Below, one piece after another: positions 14,920 through 23,171 of a DNA stretch of 35,754 nucleotides (position 1 is its first letter; every line of letters starts with the position of its first letter). The translations under genes were made by a program, and so were the position numbers. Where the stretch lies: positions 1 through 35,754 of the forward strand of contig CALMVY010000265.1 of NCBI GenBank assembly GCA_937873245.1. Direction: 5' to 3'. The stretch is from an uncultured Arthrobacter sp. (GTDB lineage: Bacteria; Actinomycetota; Actinomycetes; Actinomycetales; Micrococcaceae). The notes beneath the pieces are model-generated. The model had not been told where the DNA came from and did not search any database. It saw only the letters and a list, made by a program, of their open reading frames with translations.

Positions 14920-15774
14920 ATGTCACAGCAGTCCCTGACCCTCCCTGCCACCGGCCCCGGCTCCGCCGCCGGCTCGGCCGCCGGCAGAACTAAGGCACGG
15001 CGCAACCGGCGCCTGCTGGAACTCGCCGGTGCCGCCGCGATCGTGGCCACCTACCTCTTCCTGGTCCTCACCCAGCCCGCCGACATCGCCAGCGGCCCGG
15101 CCAGCTTCGCGGCGCTGGTGGCCCTCGGCGGCTTCCTGCTCGGCGCCGTCCTGCTGATCGCCGCGGCGCTCCCGGTCCTCCCCACGTCCACGCTCGTGCT
15201 GATGCCGGTGGCCCTGGTCCTGAACGTCGTCCTGGGCCAGCTCATGGGCACCACCGGGCTGCCGTTCTACCTTGACGCGATCGGCACCGTCCTGATCGCC
15301 GTCCTCGCCGGCCCGGCCGCAGGTGCCGCGACGGGCGCCCTCAGCACCATCGTGTGGTCCTTCTTCAATCCGACCGTGCTGCCGTTCGCCGCCGGGGCGG
15401 CGCTGATCGGTTTCCTGGCCGGCCTGGCCGCCCGGGGCGGACTGTTCCGCCGCTTCTACCTGGCACCCGTCGCCGGCTTCGCCACCGGGATCCTGGCCGG
15501 CGTCGTCTCCGCCCCGATCGCGGCCTTCGTCTTCGGCGGCACCGCGGGCCTCGGCACCGGCGCGGTGGTCAGCGCGTTCCGCGCGATGGGCGACACCCTG
15601 CTCGCCGCCATCACCAAGCAGGCACTGATCTCGGACCCGATGGACAAGGCCATCGTCTTCGCCATCGCCGCCCTGCTGGTCTACGCGCTGCCGCGGCGCA
15701 CCACCTTCCAGTTCCCCTTCGTCCGCAAGTTCCGGGTGCTCGCCGGCAAGGGGCCGGGAACTCCGGAAGCCTGA
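14920..15774 (+). CDS. ECF transporter substrate-binding S component
   Basis: A 284-residue membrane protein with a Ser/Ala/Gly-rich, basic N-terminus (residues 1-32) and six to seven hydrophobic segments. TTGLPFYLDAIGTVLIAVLAGPAAGAATGALST is the type of motif found in S components of energy-coupling-factor transporters, which bind vitamins and other micronutrients with high affinity. The specificity cannot be deduced. The upstream nucleoside hydrolase argues for a nucleoside-like or ribosylated substrate. A ribosome binding site AAAGGA lies 8 nt before the ATG. The T and A components follow, so this is a dedicated (group I) ECF system. Confidence 0.85.
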   Translation: MSQQSLTLPATGPGSAAGSAAGRTKARRNRRLLELAGAAAIVATYLFLVLTQPADIASGPASFAALVALGGFLLGAVLLIAAALPVLPTSTLVLMPVALVLNVVLGQLMGTTGLPFYLDAIGTVLIAVLAGPAAGAATGALSTIVWSFFNPTVLPFAAGAALIGFLAGLAARGGLFRRFYLAPVAGFATGILAGVVSAPIAAFVFGGTAGLGTGAVVSAFRAMGDTLLAAITKQALISDPMDKAIVFAIAALLVYALPRRTTFQFPFVRKFRVLAGKGPGTPEA

Positions 15775-15791
15775 AGCGGACGCCCCGAAGC

Positions 15792-16550
15792 ATGGCCTCC
15801 ACCCTCCACCCGCTGACGTCGCTGACGGCGGCCGGCTGCACCGCAGTGATCACGACGGCGGCCGGCCTCTGGCCGCTGTCCCTGGCGGTGGCCTTTGCGG
15901 CCGCCGTGCTGGCCTGGCGTGCCGGCGTCGGCCGCCGGGTGCTCGCCGCGGCGGCGGCGGTCCTGCTGCCCCTGGGGCTGTCGCTGCTGATGCTGCACGG
16001 GCTGTTCTTCCCGGAGGGACGCACCGTCCTGGCGGCCTTGGGTCCCGCCCGGGTTACGGTGGAAGGACTGGCCTTCGCCCTGGAGGCGGGCACCCGGACG
16101 GGCGCCTGCGTGCTGGTCCTGCTGCTCTTCTCGTTCACCGTCAGCGCCCCCGATCTTGTCGCCGCGCTGGCAGCGCGGGGACTGCCCCCGCAAGTCGGCT
16201 TCGTCCTGGCCTCGGCGCTGACGCTCCTGCCCGCCATGGCCGGCCGTATCGAAGCCATCCGGGCGGCGCAGGAGGCCCGCGGGCTGGTGGTGGGCGGCAG
16301 CGTGCTGTCCCGGCTCGCTGCCGTACGGGTGCAAATGGTCCCGCTGGTGCTGGGCCTTATCGAGGAATCCGGAAGCCGGGCCCAGGCCCTCGACGCCCGC
16401 GGATTTGGCAGCCCGGGACCCCGGACCGCCTACCGGGAGCTCGCGGACCCGCCCGTGCAGCGCCGGTTAAGGGCCGCCCTGCTGCTGCTCGCCGCCGTCG
16501 CCGTGGCACTCCGGCTCGGTACCTCATGGCCGGCAGCGGGGCTCCCATGA
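15792..16550 (+). CDS. ecfT: ECF transporter transmembrane T component
   Basis: A 252-residue membrane protein that couples the ATPases to the S component. The first half holds several hydrophobic segments. Both diagnostic coupling motifs of EcfT, which insert into the ATPases, are present: EARG (AAQEARGLVV) and DARG (ALDARGFGSPG). The ATG at 15792 lies 17 nt after the S-component stop; the open frame extends far upstream out of frame with the S gene and is not used. No clear ribosome binding site. The stop overlaps the start of the ATPase gene. Confidence 0.9.
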   Translation: MASTLHPLTSLTAAGCTAVITTAAGLWPLSLAVAFAAAVLAWRAGVGRRVLAAAAAVLLPLGLSLLMLHGLFFPEGRTVLAALGPARVTVEGLAFALEAGTRTGACVLVLLLFSFTVSAPDLVAALAARGLPPQVGFVLASALTLLPAMAGRIEAIRAAQEARGLVVGGSVLSRLAAVRVQMVPLVLGLIEESGSRAQALDARGFGSPGPRTAYRELADPPVQRRLRAALLLLAAVAVALRLGTSWPAAGLP

Positions 16551-18076
16551 CACCCCGCGACTCCGCCGCCACCCTCGGGACCGACGCCGTGCTGGCCGCA
16601 CGGATCGCCACCTTCAGCTTTCACGGCGAGACCGCCGCAGCACTGCGCGACATCGAATTCAACGTCCGGCCCGGCACGCTGACGGCCGTCCTGGGCGGTT
16701 CCGGCAGCGGCAAGACCACCCTGGGGAAACTGCTGGCAGGCTGGCTCCGGCCCGGACACTCCGGAACGCTCACCGGTTCGCTCGCGCAGGCCGGCGAGGT
16801 GCTGGAGTTCAGCGGCAGCCACGAAGACCCCCGGATCAATCCCTCCGCCTGGTCGGACCGGGTGGGTTACGTCCCGCAGGATGCGGCCGCCATGCTCACC
16901 ACGGTCCGCTCCACCGTGGCCGAGGAGCTCGCCTTTGGCCTCGAAAACCGCGGCACCGCGCGGCCGGACATCCTCCGGCAGGTCGCCCGCGTCGCGGAGC
17001 TCACCGGCCTGGCCGCCCTCCTGGACCGGGACCCTGCGACGCTTTCCGGCGGGGAACTGCGCCGGCTGGCCATCGCCTGCGCCGTCATCCAGGCCCCCGG
17101 GGTGCTGGTGCTCGACGAGCCGCTGGCTTCCCTGGACGCTGCCGGCGTCCTCCACGTCCGGGACCTCATCGGCAGGCTTACCGGCGACGGTACCGCCGTC
17201 GTGGTGCTGAGCCAGGAAGCCGACGGCCTGGCCCGTTCGGCCTCGCACTGGCTTGTCCTCGACGGCGGCACCGTCACCGCCTGCGGCCCGCCCCGGGAGC
17301 TGATCCGGTCCGGGGAACTCGCCCGGACCGGGACCGTGATTCCGACGGTCACCCACGCGGCCACCCCGTCCCCGGTCGCCGTCCGGGACACCGGGCCGCA
17401 GCCGGAAGCCGCTCCGGTGTTTGAGCTGGAGGGCGTGGGGTTCAGTTTCCCCCGGGCTGGCGGAACAGGTGGGGAGCCGTTGCTGCGGAATCTGGGCCTG
17501 GCCGTGACAGCCGGCGAGATTATTGCCATCACCGGGCGGAACGGGGCCGGCAAGTCAACGCTGTTGCGCCACCTGAACGGCCTGCTCCGCCCGACAGCGG
17601 GGGAGGTGCGCGTGCAGGGACAGAGCATTGCCGGTCTCCCGGCCGGCCGCGTGGCCTCATCGGTAGGGCTGCTCTTCCAGCATCCCCGGGACCAGCTGTT
17701 TGAGCGGACGGTGCTGCGGGAGGTCGGCTTCGGCCTTCGGAGGCTGTTTGGCAAGGAGGCCGGCGCCAGGGCGCAGGCGGCACTGGCCGCCGTCGGCCTG
17801 TCCGCGGATGCGGAGACGCACCCGGCGGAACTGCCGGCCTCGAAGCAGCGGCTGCTCGCGCTGGCTACCGTCCTGGCCCGCGAACCCGCCGTCCTCGCCC
17901 TGGATGAGCCGACGGTGGGGCTGGACCGGCACGGACTGGAGTTCCTGCACCGGGCCATCGAGGACTCCGCCGCGCGGGGCGCCGCCGTCGTGCTGGTCAC
18001 CCACGATGCCGCCTACGCCCGCGCCACCGCGCACCGGGTCTTAAACCTCAGCGGCGGCGGGCTCCAGGAAGTCTGA
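16547..18076 (+). CDS. ECF transporter fused double ATPase
   Basis: A 509-residue protein with two ABC nucleotide-binding domains in one chain. Domain 1: Walker A GGSGSGKTT (50-58), Q-loop Gln111, signature LSGGE (166-170), Walker B VLVLDE (186-191), but SQE (222-224) in place of the switch histidine. Domain 2: Walker A GRNGAGKST (330-338), Q-loop Gln378, Walker B VLALDE (449-454), switch His486, but LPASK (429-433) in place of the LSGGQ signature. Both defects fall in the same composite ATP site. The ATG at 16547 overlaps the ecfT stop (ATGA). YkoD-type fused ATPases have the same architecture. Confidence 0.92.
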   Translation: MTPRDSAATLGTDAVLAARIATFSFHGETAAALRDIEFNVRPGTLTAVLGGSGSGKTTLGKLLAGWLRPGHSGTLTGSLAQAGEVLEFSGSHEDPRINPSAWSDRVGYVPQDAAAMLTTVRSTVAEELAFGLENRGTARPDILRQVARVAELTGLAALLDRDPATLSGGELRRLAIACAVIQAPGVLVLDEPLASLDAAGVLHVRDLIGRLTGDGTAVVVLSQEADGLARSASHWLVLDGGTVTACGPPRELIRSGELARTGTVIPTVTHAATPSPVAVRDTGPQPEAAPVFELEGVGFSFPRAGGTGGEPLLRNLGLAVTAGEIIAITGRNGAGKSTLLRHLNGLLRPTAGEVRVQGQSIAGLPAGRVASSVGLLFQHPRDQLFERTVLREVGFGLRRLFGKEAGARAQAALAAVGLSADAETHPAELPASKQRLLALATVLAREPAVLALDEPTVGLDRHGLEFLHRAIEDSAARGAAVVLVTHDAAYARATAHRVLNLSGGGLQEV

Positions 18077-18103
18077 AGCCCGCCGCCGCTGCCTGGCGCT
18101 GCT

Positions 18104-20266
18104 TTAGGCAGGCTCGGACGCCACGCCGGGGGCCAGGAACTTCCTGCCGTTGACCCGTTCGGAGGCACCCACCCGGTCAAGGTACGGGGTGATGCCGCCG
18201 AGGAACATCGGCCAGCCGGCACCGAGGATCATGCAGAGGTCAATGTCCTCCGGCCCGGCCACCACGCCTTCGGCCAGCATGAGTCCGATCTCCTCGGCCA
18301 GGGCGTCCTGCGTGCGGCGCAGGACCTCCTCGCCCGTGGAAGGTGTGCTGCCGAAGGACATCAGCGCCAGGGTCTCGGCCGGGATCACGGGCTTGCCGGC
18401 CTGCACCGAGGCCGGATCCCAGATGGATTTCACCCCGTTGTCGATCAGCGTCTGCAGGTTCTGCGAGACCGGGAAGCGGTCCCCGAACGCGGCGTGGAGT
18501 GATTCCTGGACGTGCTGCGCGACCGGCAGTCCCACCATGGCACCGAGGACAAACGGCGTCATCGGCAGGCCCATCGGGCGCAGCGCGTTGTCCGCTACGT
18601 CGGCCGGGGTGCCCTCGTCGAAGGCCGCCGTCACTTCGCCCATGAGGCGCAGGAGGAGGCGGTTCACCACGAACGCCGGGGCGTCCTTGACAAGCACGGC
18701 GGACTTTTTGAGCCCCTTGGCGAGCTCGAACGCGGTGGCCAGCACGGCGTCGTCCGTCTTCGGGGCGCGGACGATTTCCAGCAGCGGCATCACGGCCACG
18801 GGGTTGAAGAAGTGGAAGCCGACCAGCCGTTCCGGGTGCTCCAGGTCCTCGGCCATCGCGGTGACGGACAGCGAGGAGGTGTTGGTGGCGAGGATGCACT
18901 CCGGGGAAACGATCGCCTCCACCTCCTTGAAGACCTGCTTCTTGACGTTGAGCTCCTCGAAGACCGCCTCGATCACGAAGTCGGCGTCCGCGAAGGCTTC
19001 CTTGGACACCGATCCGGTGACCAGCGCCCGGGTCCGGTTGGCGGCATCGGGGCTGATCCTGCCCTTCTGCAGCAGCTTGTCCACCTCGGCGTGCACGTAG
19101 CCCACACCCTTGTCCACGCGGGCCTGGTCAATATCCGTCATCACGACGGGCACCTTGAGCTGGCGGGCGAAGAGCAGGGCCAGCTGGCTGGCCATCAGGC
19201 CGGCGCCCACGACGCCGACCTTTGTCACCGGGCGCGCGAGCTTGCGGTCCGGGGCGCCGGCGGGGCGCTTGGAGCGGCGCTGCACGAGGTCCAGGAAGGC
19301 GTAGACCGTGGAGCGGAATTCGTCGGTCTGCATGAGGTCCGCGAGGGTCTCGCATTCCAGCTCCGCGGACTGGGCCTGCGTCAGTGTGCGGGTGGCCTCC
19401 ATGACCTCCAGGACCTTGGCCGGTGCGGGGGAGGCGTTGGAGGTCTTGGCCTCAACGAAGGCGCGGCCCGCCGCGACGGCGCCGGCCCAGCGGGCGGCGA
19501 CCTCCGGATCAGCGGGGTCGACGGCGTTGGCGCGCTCCGGGGTCACGGCGCCGGCAATGACCTGTGCGGCCCATGCGACGGACTGCTCGACGAAGTCCGC
19601 CGGCTCGAACATGGCGTCGGCCACGCCCAGCTTGAACGCCTGCGGCCCGGTGAGCGTGCGGTTGTTGCTCAGGGGGTTCTCGATCATCACCTTCAGGGCG
19701 TTTTCCGGGCCGATGAGCCGCGGCAGGATGTAGACGCCGCCCCAGCCCGGGATCAGCCCGATGAAGGCCTCCGGCAGGGCCAGCGCCCCGGCTCCGGTGG
19801 ACACCGTCCGGTAGGTGGACTGCAGCGCGATCTCCAGCCCGCCGCCCAGGGCGAGGCCGTTGATGAACGCGAAGCTGGGGACACCGAGGTCCGCCAGCGT
19901 GGCGTAGACGTCGTGGCCGAGCTGGGCCATCCAGAGGCCCTGTTCGCGGCCGCTGACGGACTTCACCGTGGACAGGTCCGCGCCGGCGACGAGGAAGTAG
20001 GGCTTGCCGGTGACGCCGACGCCCACGATCTCGCCGCGGGCGGCCCGCTCCTTGAGGCCCTCCAGGACGGTGCCGAGCTCAATCAGCGTGTTGGGGCCCA
20101 GGGTGGTGGGCTTGGAGTGGTCCAGGCCGTTGTCCAGTGTGACCAGGGCGAAGGTGCCGGGGCTGGTGCCGTTGACGGCCGGCAGCTCGATGTCCTGGAC
20201 GTAGGAGTGGGTGACCGTCTCGTTCGGGAAAAGGTCGGCAAGCTTGCGGAAATCGGCGGCGCTCAT
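18104..20266 (-). CDS. fadB: 3-hydroxyacyl-CoA dehydrogenase/enoyl-CoA hydratase, multifunctional beta-oxidation alpha subunit
   Basis: A 720-residue multifunctional protein. The N-terminal crotonase domain (about 20-300) has the oxyanion region NGLALGGGLEIAL and LPEAFIGLIPGWGG, which supply the two catalytic glutamates of enoyl-CoA hydratase. The dehydrogenase domain follows from about 345: NAD loop VGVVGAGLMASQLA, DFVIEAVFEELNVKKQVF, ATNTSSLSV, catalytic His in VGFHFFNPVAVMPLLEIV, and AFVVNRLL. It hydrates enoyl-CoA and oxidises 3-hydroxyacyl-CoA. The ATG overlaps the TGA of fadA by 4 nt, so the two subunits are translationally coupled. Convergent with the ECF ATPase, 27 bp apart. Confidence 0.95.
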   Translation of the reverse strand: MSAADFRKLADLFPNETVTHSYVQDIELPAVNGTSPGTFALVTLDNGLDHSKPTTLGPNTLIELGTVLEGLKERAARGEIVGVGVTGKPYFLVAGADLSTVKSVSGREQGLWMAQLGHDVYATLADLGVPSFAFINGLALGGGLEIALQSTYRTVSTGAGALALPEAFIGLIPGWGGVYILPRLIGPENALKVMIENPLSNNRTLTGPQAFKLGVADAMFEPADFVEQSVAWAAQVIAGAVTPERANAVDPADPEVAARWAGAVAAGRAFVEAKTSNASPAPAKVLEVMEATRTLTQAQSAELECETLADLMQTDEFRSTVYAFLDLVQRRSKRPAGAPDRKLARPVTKVGVVGAGLMASQLALLFARQLKVPVVMTDIDQARVDKGVGYVHAEVDKLLQKGRISPDAANRTRALVTGSVSKEAFADADFVIEAVFEELNVKKQVFKEVEAIVSPECILATNTSSLSVTAMAEDLEHPERLVGFHFFNPVAVMPLLEIVRAPKTDDAVLATAFELAKGLKKSAVLVKDAPAFVVNRLLLRLMGEVTAAFDEGTPADVADNALRPMGLPMTPFVLGAMVGLPVAQHVQESLHAAFGDRFPVSQNLQTLIDNGVKSIWDPASVQAGKPVIPAETLALMSFGSTPSTGEEVLRRTQDALAEEIGLMLAEGVVAGPEDIDLCMILGAGWPMFLGGITPYLDRVGASERVNGRKFLAPGVASEPA

Positions 20267-21543
20267 GCTGCGGCTCCAGTCGTGGTGGTGTAGCCTGCGG
20301 TGGTCTTGTCAAAGGGAGTGCCGTAATCGGCGTGGTGCGGGTTTTCCCAGATCACGGTGGCGCCCATGCCCAGGCCGATGCACATGGTGGTCATGCCGAA
20401 GCGGACCGTGGGGTCCTCCTCGAACTGGCGGGCCAGCTGGTTCATCAGCCGGACGCCGGAGGAGGCGAGCGGGTGCCCGACGGCGATCGCCCCGCCGTAG
20501 CGGTTGACCCGGGGGTCGTCGTCGGCGATGCCGAAGTGGTCCAGGAAGCTGAGCACCTGCACGGCGAAGGCCTCGTTGATTTCGAACAGGCCGATGTCCT
20601 CGATACCCAGGCCGGCGTTCTTGAGGGCCTTCTCCGTGGCCGGGACCGGGCCGATGCCCATGACCTCGGGTTCGACGCCGGCGAAGGCGTAGCTGACCAG
20701 GCGCATCTTGACCGGCAGGCCCAGTTCCTCGGCGGCGTCGGCGGAGGCCAGCAGCGCGGCGGTGGCGCCGTCGTTGAGGCCGGCGGCGTTGCCGGCAGTG
20801 ACCCGGCCGTGGGCGCGGAACGGGGTCTTCAGCGAGGCGAGGTCCTCTACAGAGGTGCCCGGCCGCGGCGGCTCGTCCACCGTGTTCACGGTCCAGCCCT
20901 GGCCCGGCTTCATGGTCGCAACGGGCACCAGGTCCGGCTGGATCTGGTCCTTGGCGTAAGCGGCCGCCAGCTTGTCCTGCGAGGCAACGGCGTAGGCGTC
21001 CGTGCGGTCCTTGGTGATGGCGGGGAAGCGGTCGTGCAGGTTTTCGGCGGTGTTGCCCATGTTCAGGGCGGCCGGGTCCACGATCCGTTCGGACATGAAC
21101 CGCGGGTTGGGGTCCGCACCGGCGCCCATCGGGTGGTTGCCCATGTGCTCGACGCCGCCGGCGATGACGACGTCGTAGGCACCGAAGCCGATGCCGCTCG
21201 CCGTCGTCGTCACGGCCGTCATGGCGCCGGCGCACATCCGGTCGATCGCAAAGCCCGGCACGGTCCGCGGCAGTCCGGCCAGCAGGGCGGCGGTGCGGCC
21301 GATGGTCAGTCCCTGGTCGCCGGTCTGCGTCGTCGCGGCGATGGCCACTTCGTCGATCCGCTCCGCGGGCAGGGACGGGTTGCGGCGCATCAGTTCGCGG
21401 ATGCACTTGACCACGAGGTCATCGGCCCGGGTTCCCGCATAAATGCCCTTCTCGCCGGCGCGGCCGAAGGGGGTGCGGACGCCGTCGACGAAGACGACGT
21501 CCCGGATGGAACGGTTTCTTCCGATGCTGCTGGCTTGGCTCAC
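20263..21543 (-). CDS. fadA: acetyl-CoA C-acyltransferase (3-ketoacyl-CoA thiolase)
   Basis: A 426-residue thiolase for the last step of beta-oxidation. The nucleophile is Cys104 in DRMCAGAMTA; His is in NEAFAVQ-GGAIAVGHPLASSG, and the second catalytic Cys is in TTMCIGLGMGA. The start is GTG (21541-21543) with GAGGAG upstream. It is first in a two-gene operon with fadB. Its promoter is overlapped by a 20-bp perfect dyad, so repression by a TetR-type, acyl-CoA-responsive regulator is plausible. The regulator gene is not in this window. Confidence 0.95.
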   Translation of the reverse strand: MSQASSIGRNRSIRDVVFVDGVRTPFGRAGEKGIYAGTRADDLVVKCIRELMRRNPSLPAERIDEVAIAATTQTGDQGLTIGRTAALLAGLPRTVPGFAIDRMCAGAMTAVTTTASGIGFGAYDVVIAGGVEHMGNHPMGAGADPNPRFMSERIVDPAALNMGNTAENLHDRFPAITKDRTDAYAVASQDKLAAAYAKDQIQPDLVPVATMKPGQGWTVNTVDEPPRPGTSVEDLASLKTPFRAHGRVTAGNAAGLNDGATAALLASADAAEELGLPVKMRLVSYAFAGVEPEVMGIGPVPATEKALKNAGLGIEDIGLFEINEAFAVQVLSFLDHFGIADDDPRVNRYGGAIAVGHPLASSGVRLMNQLARQFEEDPTVRFGMTTMCIGLGMGATVIWENPHHADYGTPFDKTTAGYTTTTGAAA

Positions 21544-21633
21544 GTGGTACTCCTCATCGAGACATGGGTGCCGGTTCCGTGCAGGGGGCGCAGAAGCGCA
21601 AGGGCAGCACGGATCCGGGCGACATCAGACAAC

Positions 21634-21662
21634 ATGTTACTCGCCAGTAACATAGCTGGCAA
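21634..21662 (-). promoter_or_regulatory. fadA promoter covered by a palindromic operator
   Basis: On the minus strand TTGCCA (21662-21657) and TAACAT (21639-21634) are separated by exactly 17 bp. The perfect dyad ATGTTACT-CGCC-AGTAACAT occupies 21634-21653, covering the -10 and most of the spacer. A bound dimer would block RNA polymerase. The transcript would start near 21627, about 84 nt before the GTG. Confidence 0.75.
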
Positions 21663-21690
21663 GGAGTCCGGCGCCGTGTCTCGGAGCGGG

Positions 21691-23085
21691 CTAGGGTGCC
21701 GTGTCCGGTGCCGGCACGGGCGCAGCAACGGGCGCCGTGGCCGGCACGGGTTTGGCGTCCCTGGGCGGGAGGGGTTGCGGATCCTGGAAGGCCTCAGCGA
21801 TCAGCGGCGCGACGAGTTCCACCTGCCACTGGCGTGCCCCAAGGTTCGCCAGTTCCTCGGCGATGCCTTCCTCGCTGGTCTCGGCCGGCGGACGCCAGGA
21901 GACGCGGCGGAGATAATCCGGCGTCAGCAGGTTCTCCACGGGCATGTTCAGTTCCTCGGCCTTGGCCTGCAGCAGGGGGCGCGCCGTTGCGAGCCTCGCG
22001 GCGGCCTCCGGGTCCCGGTCCGCCCACACGCGCGGCGGAGGGGGAGCGTTGGTGGGCAGGTGCAGGGGCGGGAGTTCCTCGAGGGCCCGGGCGGTGCTGA
22101 TGCAGCGCAGCCACCGCGGCGCCTCGCGCTGGGCTGCCCGGCCGTGGAAGCCCTTGGTGCCCAGCAGCTGGGGCACCGTGGTGGGCATGGCCTTGGCGGC
22201 GGCGACGAGGGCGGAATCGGGGATGAGCCTCCCGGGAGCGACGTCGCGCTTCTGCGCCAGCGAGTCGCGCTCGAGCCACAGTTCGCGGACAGCGGCCAGC
22301 TGGCGGCGGTCGCGGATCTGGTGCAGCCCGGACGTCTTGCGCCACGGGTCCACGCGCGGCGGCGCCTGGCCGGCCTCGAGGATGGCGGCGAATTCCTGTT
22401 CGGCGTAGTCCAGCTTGCCGTCGGCGACGAGGAGTTCGATGAGTTCCTCGCGCAGTTCGGTGAGGACCTCGACGTCGAGCGCGGCGTAGCGCAGCCAGGG
22501 CTCCGGCAGCGGCCGGGTGGACCAGTCGGCGGCGGAGTGTTCCTTCGCGAGGCCAAAGCCCAGGAGCTGTTCGATCACCGCGGCGAGGCCCACCCGCGGA
22601 AGTCCGGCGAGGCGGGCGGCGAGCTCGGTGTCAAAGAGTTTGTCCGGCCACATGCCGAGTTCGGACAGGCAGGGCAGGTCCTGGCTGGCCGCGTGCAGGA
22701 TCCACTCCACCCCGCGCAGGGCGTCGTTGATGATGCTTAGGTTCCCGAAAGGTTCCGGATCGATCAGCCAGGTGCCGGAGCCTTCACGGCGGATCTGGAC
22801 CAGGAAGGCGCGCTGGCCGTAGCGGAAACCGGAGGCGCGTTCGGCGTCGACGCCCGCGGGGCCGTGGCCTGCGGCGAGGGCCGCGGCGCAGCGTTCCAGG
22901 CCGGACTGGGTTTCAATGACGAGCGGAACGCCGTCGCGGGGGGCATCGAGGTCGATGACCTCTGGGACCAGGCTGTCGAAGCCGTCCACCGCGATGTGGG
23001 CTGGGGCGTCCGCGGCCTCTGCTGTGCTGGGTACTGTGTTGGCAGCCGCGCCCGCGGTGGTGATTTCCGGAATATGAGGGGTCAT
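21691..23085 (-). CDS. RNase D-like 3'-5' exonuclease with HRDC domain
   Basis: A 464-residue protein. The DEDDy exonuclease core (about 52-225) shows Asp80 and Glu82 (GVDAERASG), Asp136 (HAASQD) and Tyr200/Asp204 (YAALD). An HRDC-type helical domain follows (about 260-345: RRQLAAVRELWLERDSLAQKRDVAPGRLIPDSALV). The C-terminal 40 residues are Pro/Ala-rich. RNase D proteins trim tRNA and other stable RNA 3' ends. The ATG is preceded by TAAACT 9 nt upstream, giving a leader of only 2-3 nt. It is upstream of fadA but separated by 147 bp that hold the fadA promoter. Confidence 0.92.
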   Translation of the reverse strand: MTPHIPEITTAGAAANTVPSTAEAADAPAHIAVDGFDSLVPEVIDLDAPRDGVPLVIETQSGLERCAAALAAGHGPAGVDAERASGFRYGQRAFLVQIRREGSGTWLIDPEPFGNLSIINDALRGVEWILHAASQDLPCLSELGMWPDKLFDTELAARLAGLPRVGLAAVIEQLLGFGLAKEHSAADWSTRPLPEPWLRYAALDVEVLTELREELIELLVADGKLDYAEQEFAAILEAGQAPPRVDPWRKTSGLHQIRDRRQLAAVRELWLERDSLAQKRDVAPGRLIPDSALVAAAKAMPTTVPQLLGTKGFHGRAAQREAPRWLRCISTARALEELPPLHLPTNAPPPPRVWADRDPEAAARLATARPLLQAKAEELNMPVENLLTPDYLRRVSWRPPAETSEEGIAEELANLGARQWQVELVAPLIAEAFQDPQPLPPRDAKPVPATAPVAAPVPAPDTAP

Positions 23086-23094
23086 GATGACTTC

Positions 23095-23118
23095 AGTTTA
23101 GCGACAACACGGTGTTGT
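23095..23118 (-). promoter_or_regulatory. RNase D-like gene -10 box with adjacent palindrome
   Basis: TAAACT on the minus strand (23100-23095) lies 9 nt before the ATG. Right upstream is the perfect 15-bp dyad ACAACAC-G-GTGTTGT (23104-23118), placed where the -35 spacer would be. No -35 consensus is present. Confidence 0.5.
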
Positions 23119-23171
23119 GGGCCGCGCATTCGCCAAAACCGGGCGGATTGCCCCGGTGCGCCGACCGCATC

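Noticed and set aside
18089..18111. CTGCCT/AGGCAG stem between the convergent ECF ATPase and fadB genes
   Set aside because: Only 6 bp with an 11-nt loop and overlapping the fadB stop; too weak to call a terminator.
18512..20293. A 593-codon open frame antisense to fadB
   Set aside because: Composition is typical of antisense frames in high-GC genes; fadB on the other strand has all catalytic motifs.
20332..22740. An 802-codon open frame crossing fadA and the RNase D-like gene in antisense
   Set aside because: It spans two well-supported genes and the intergenic fadA promoter, with no recognisable domain.
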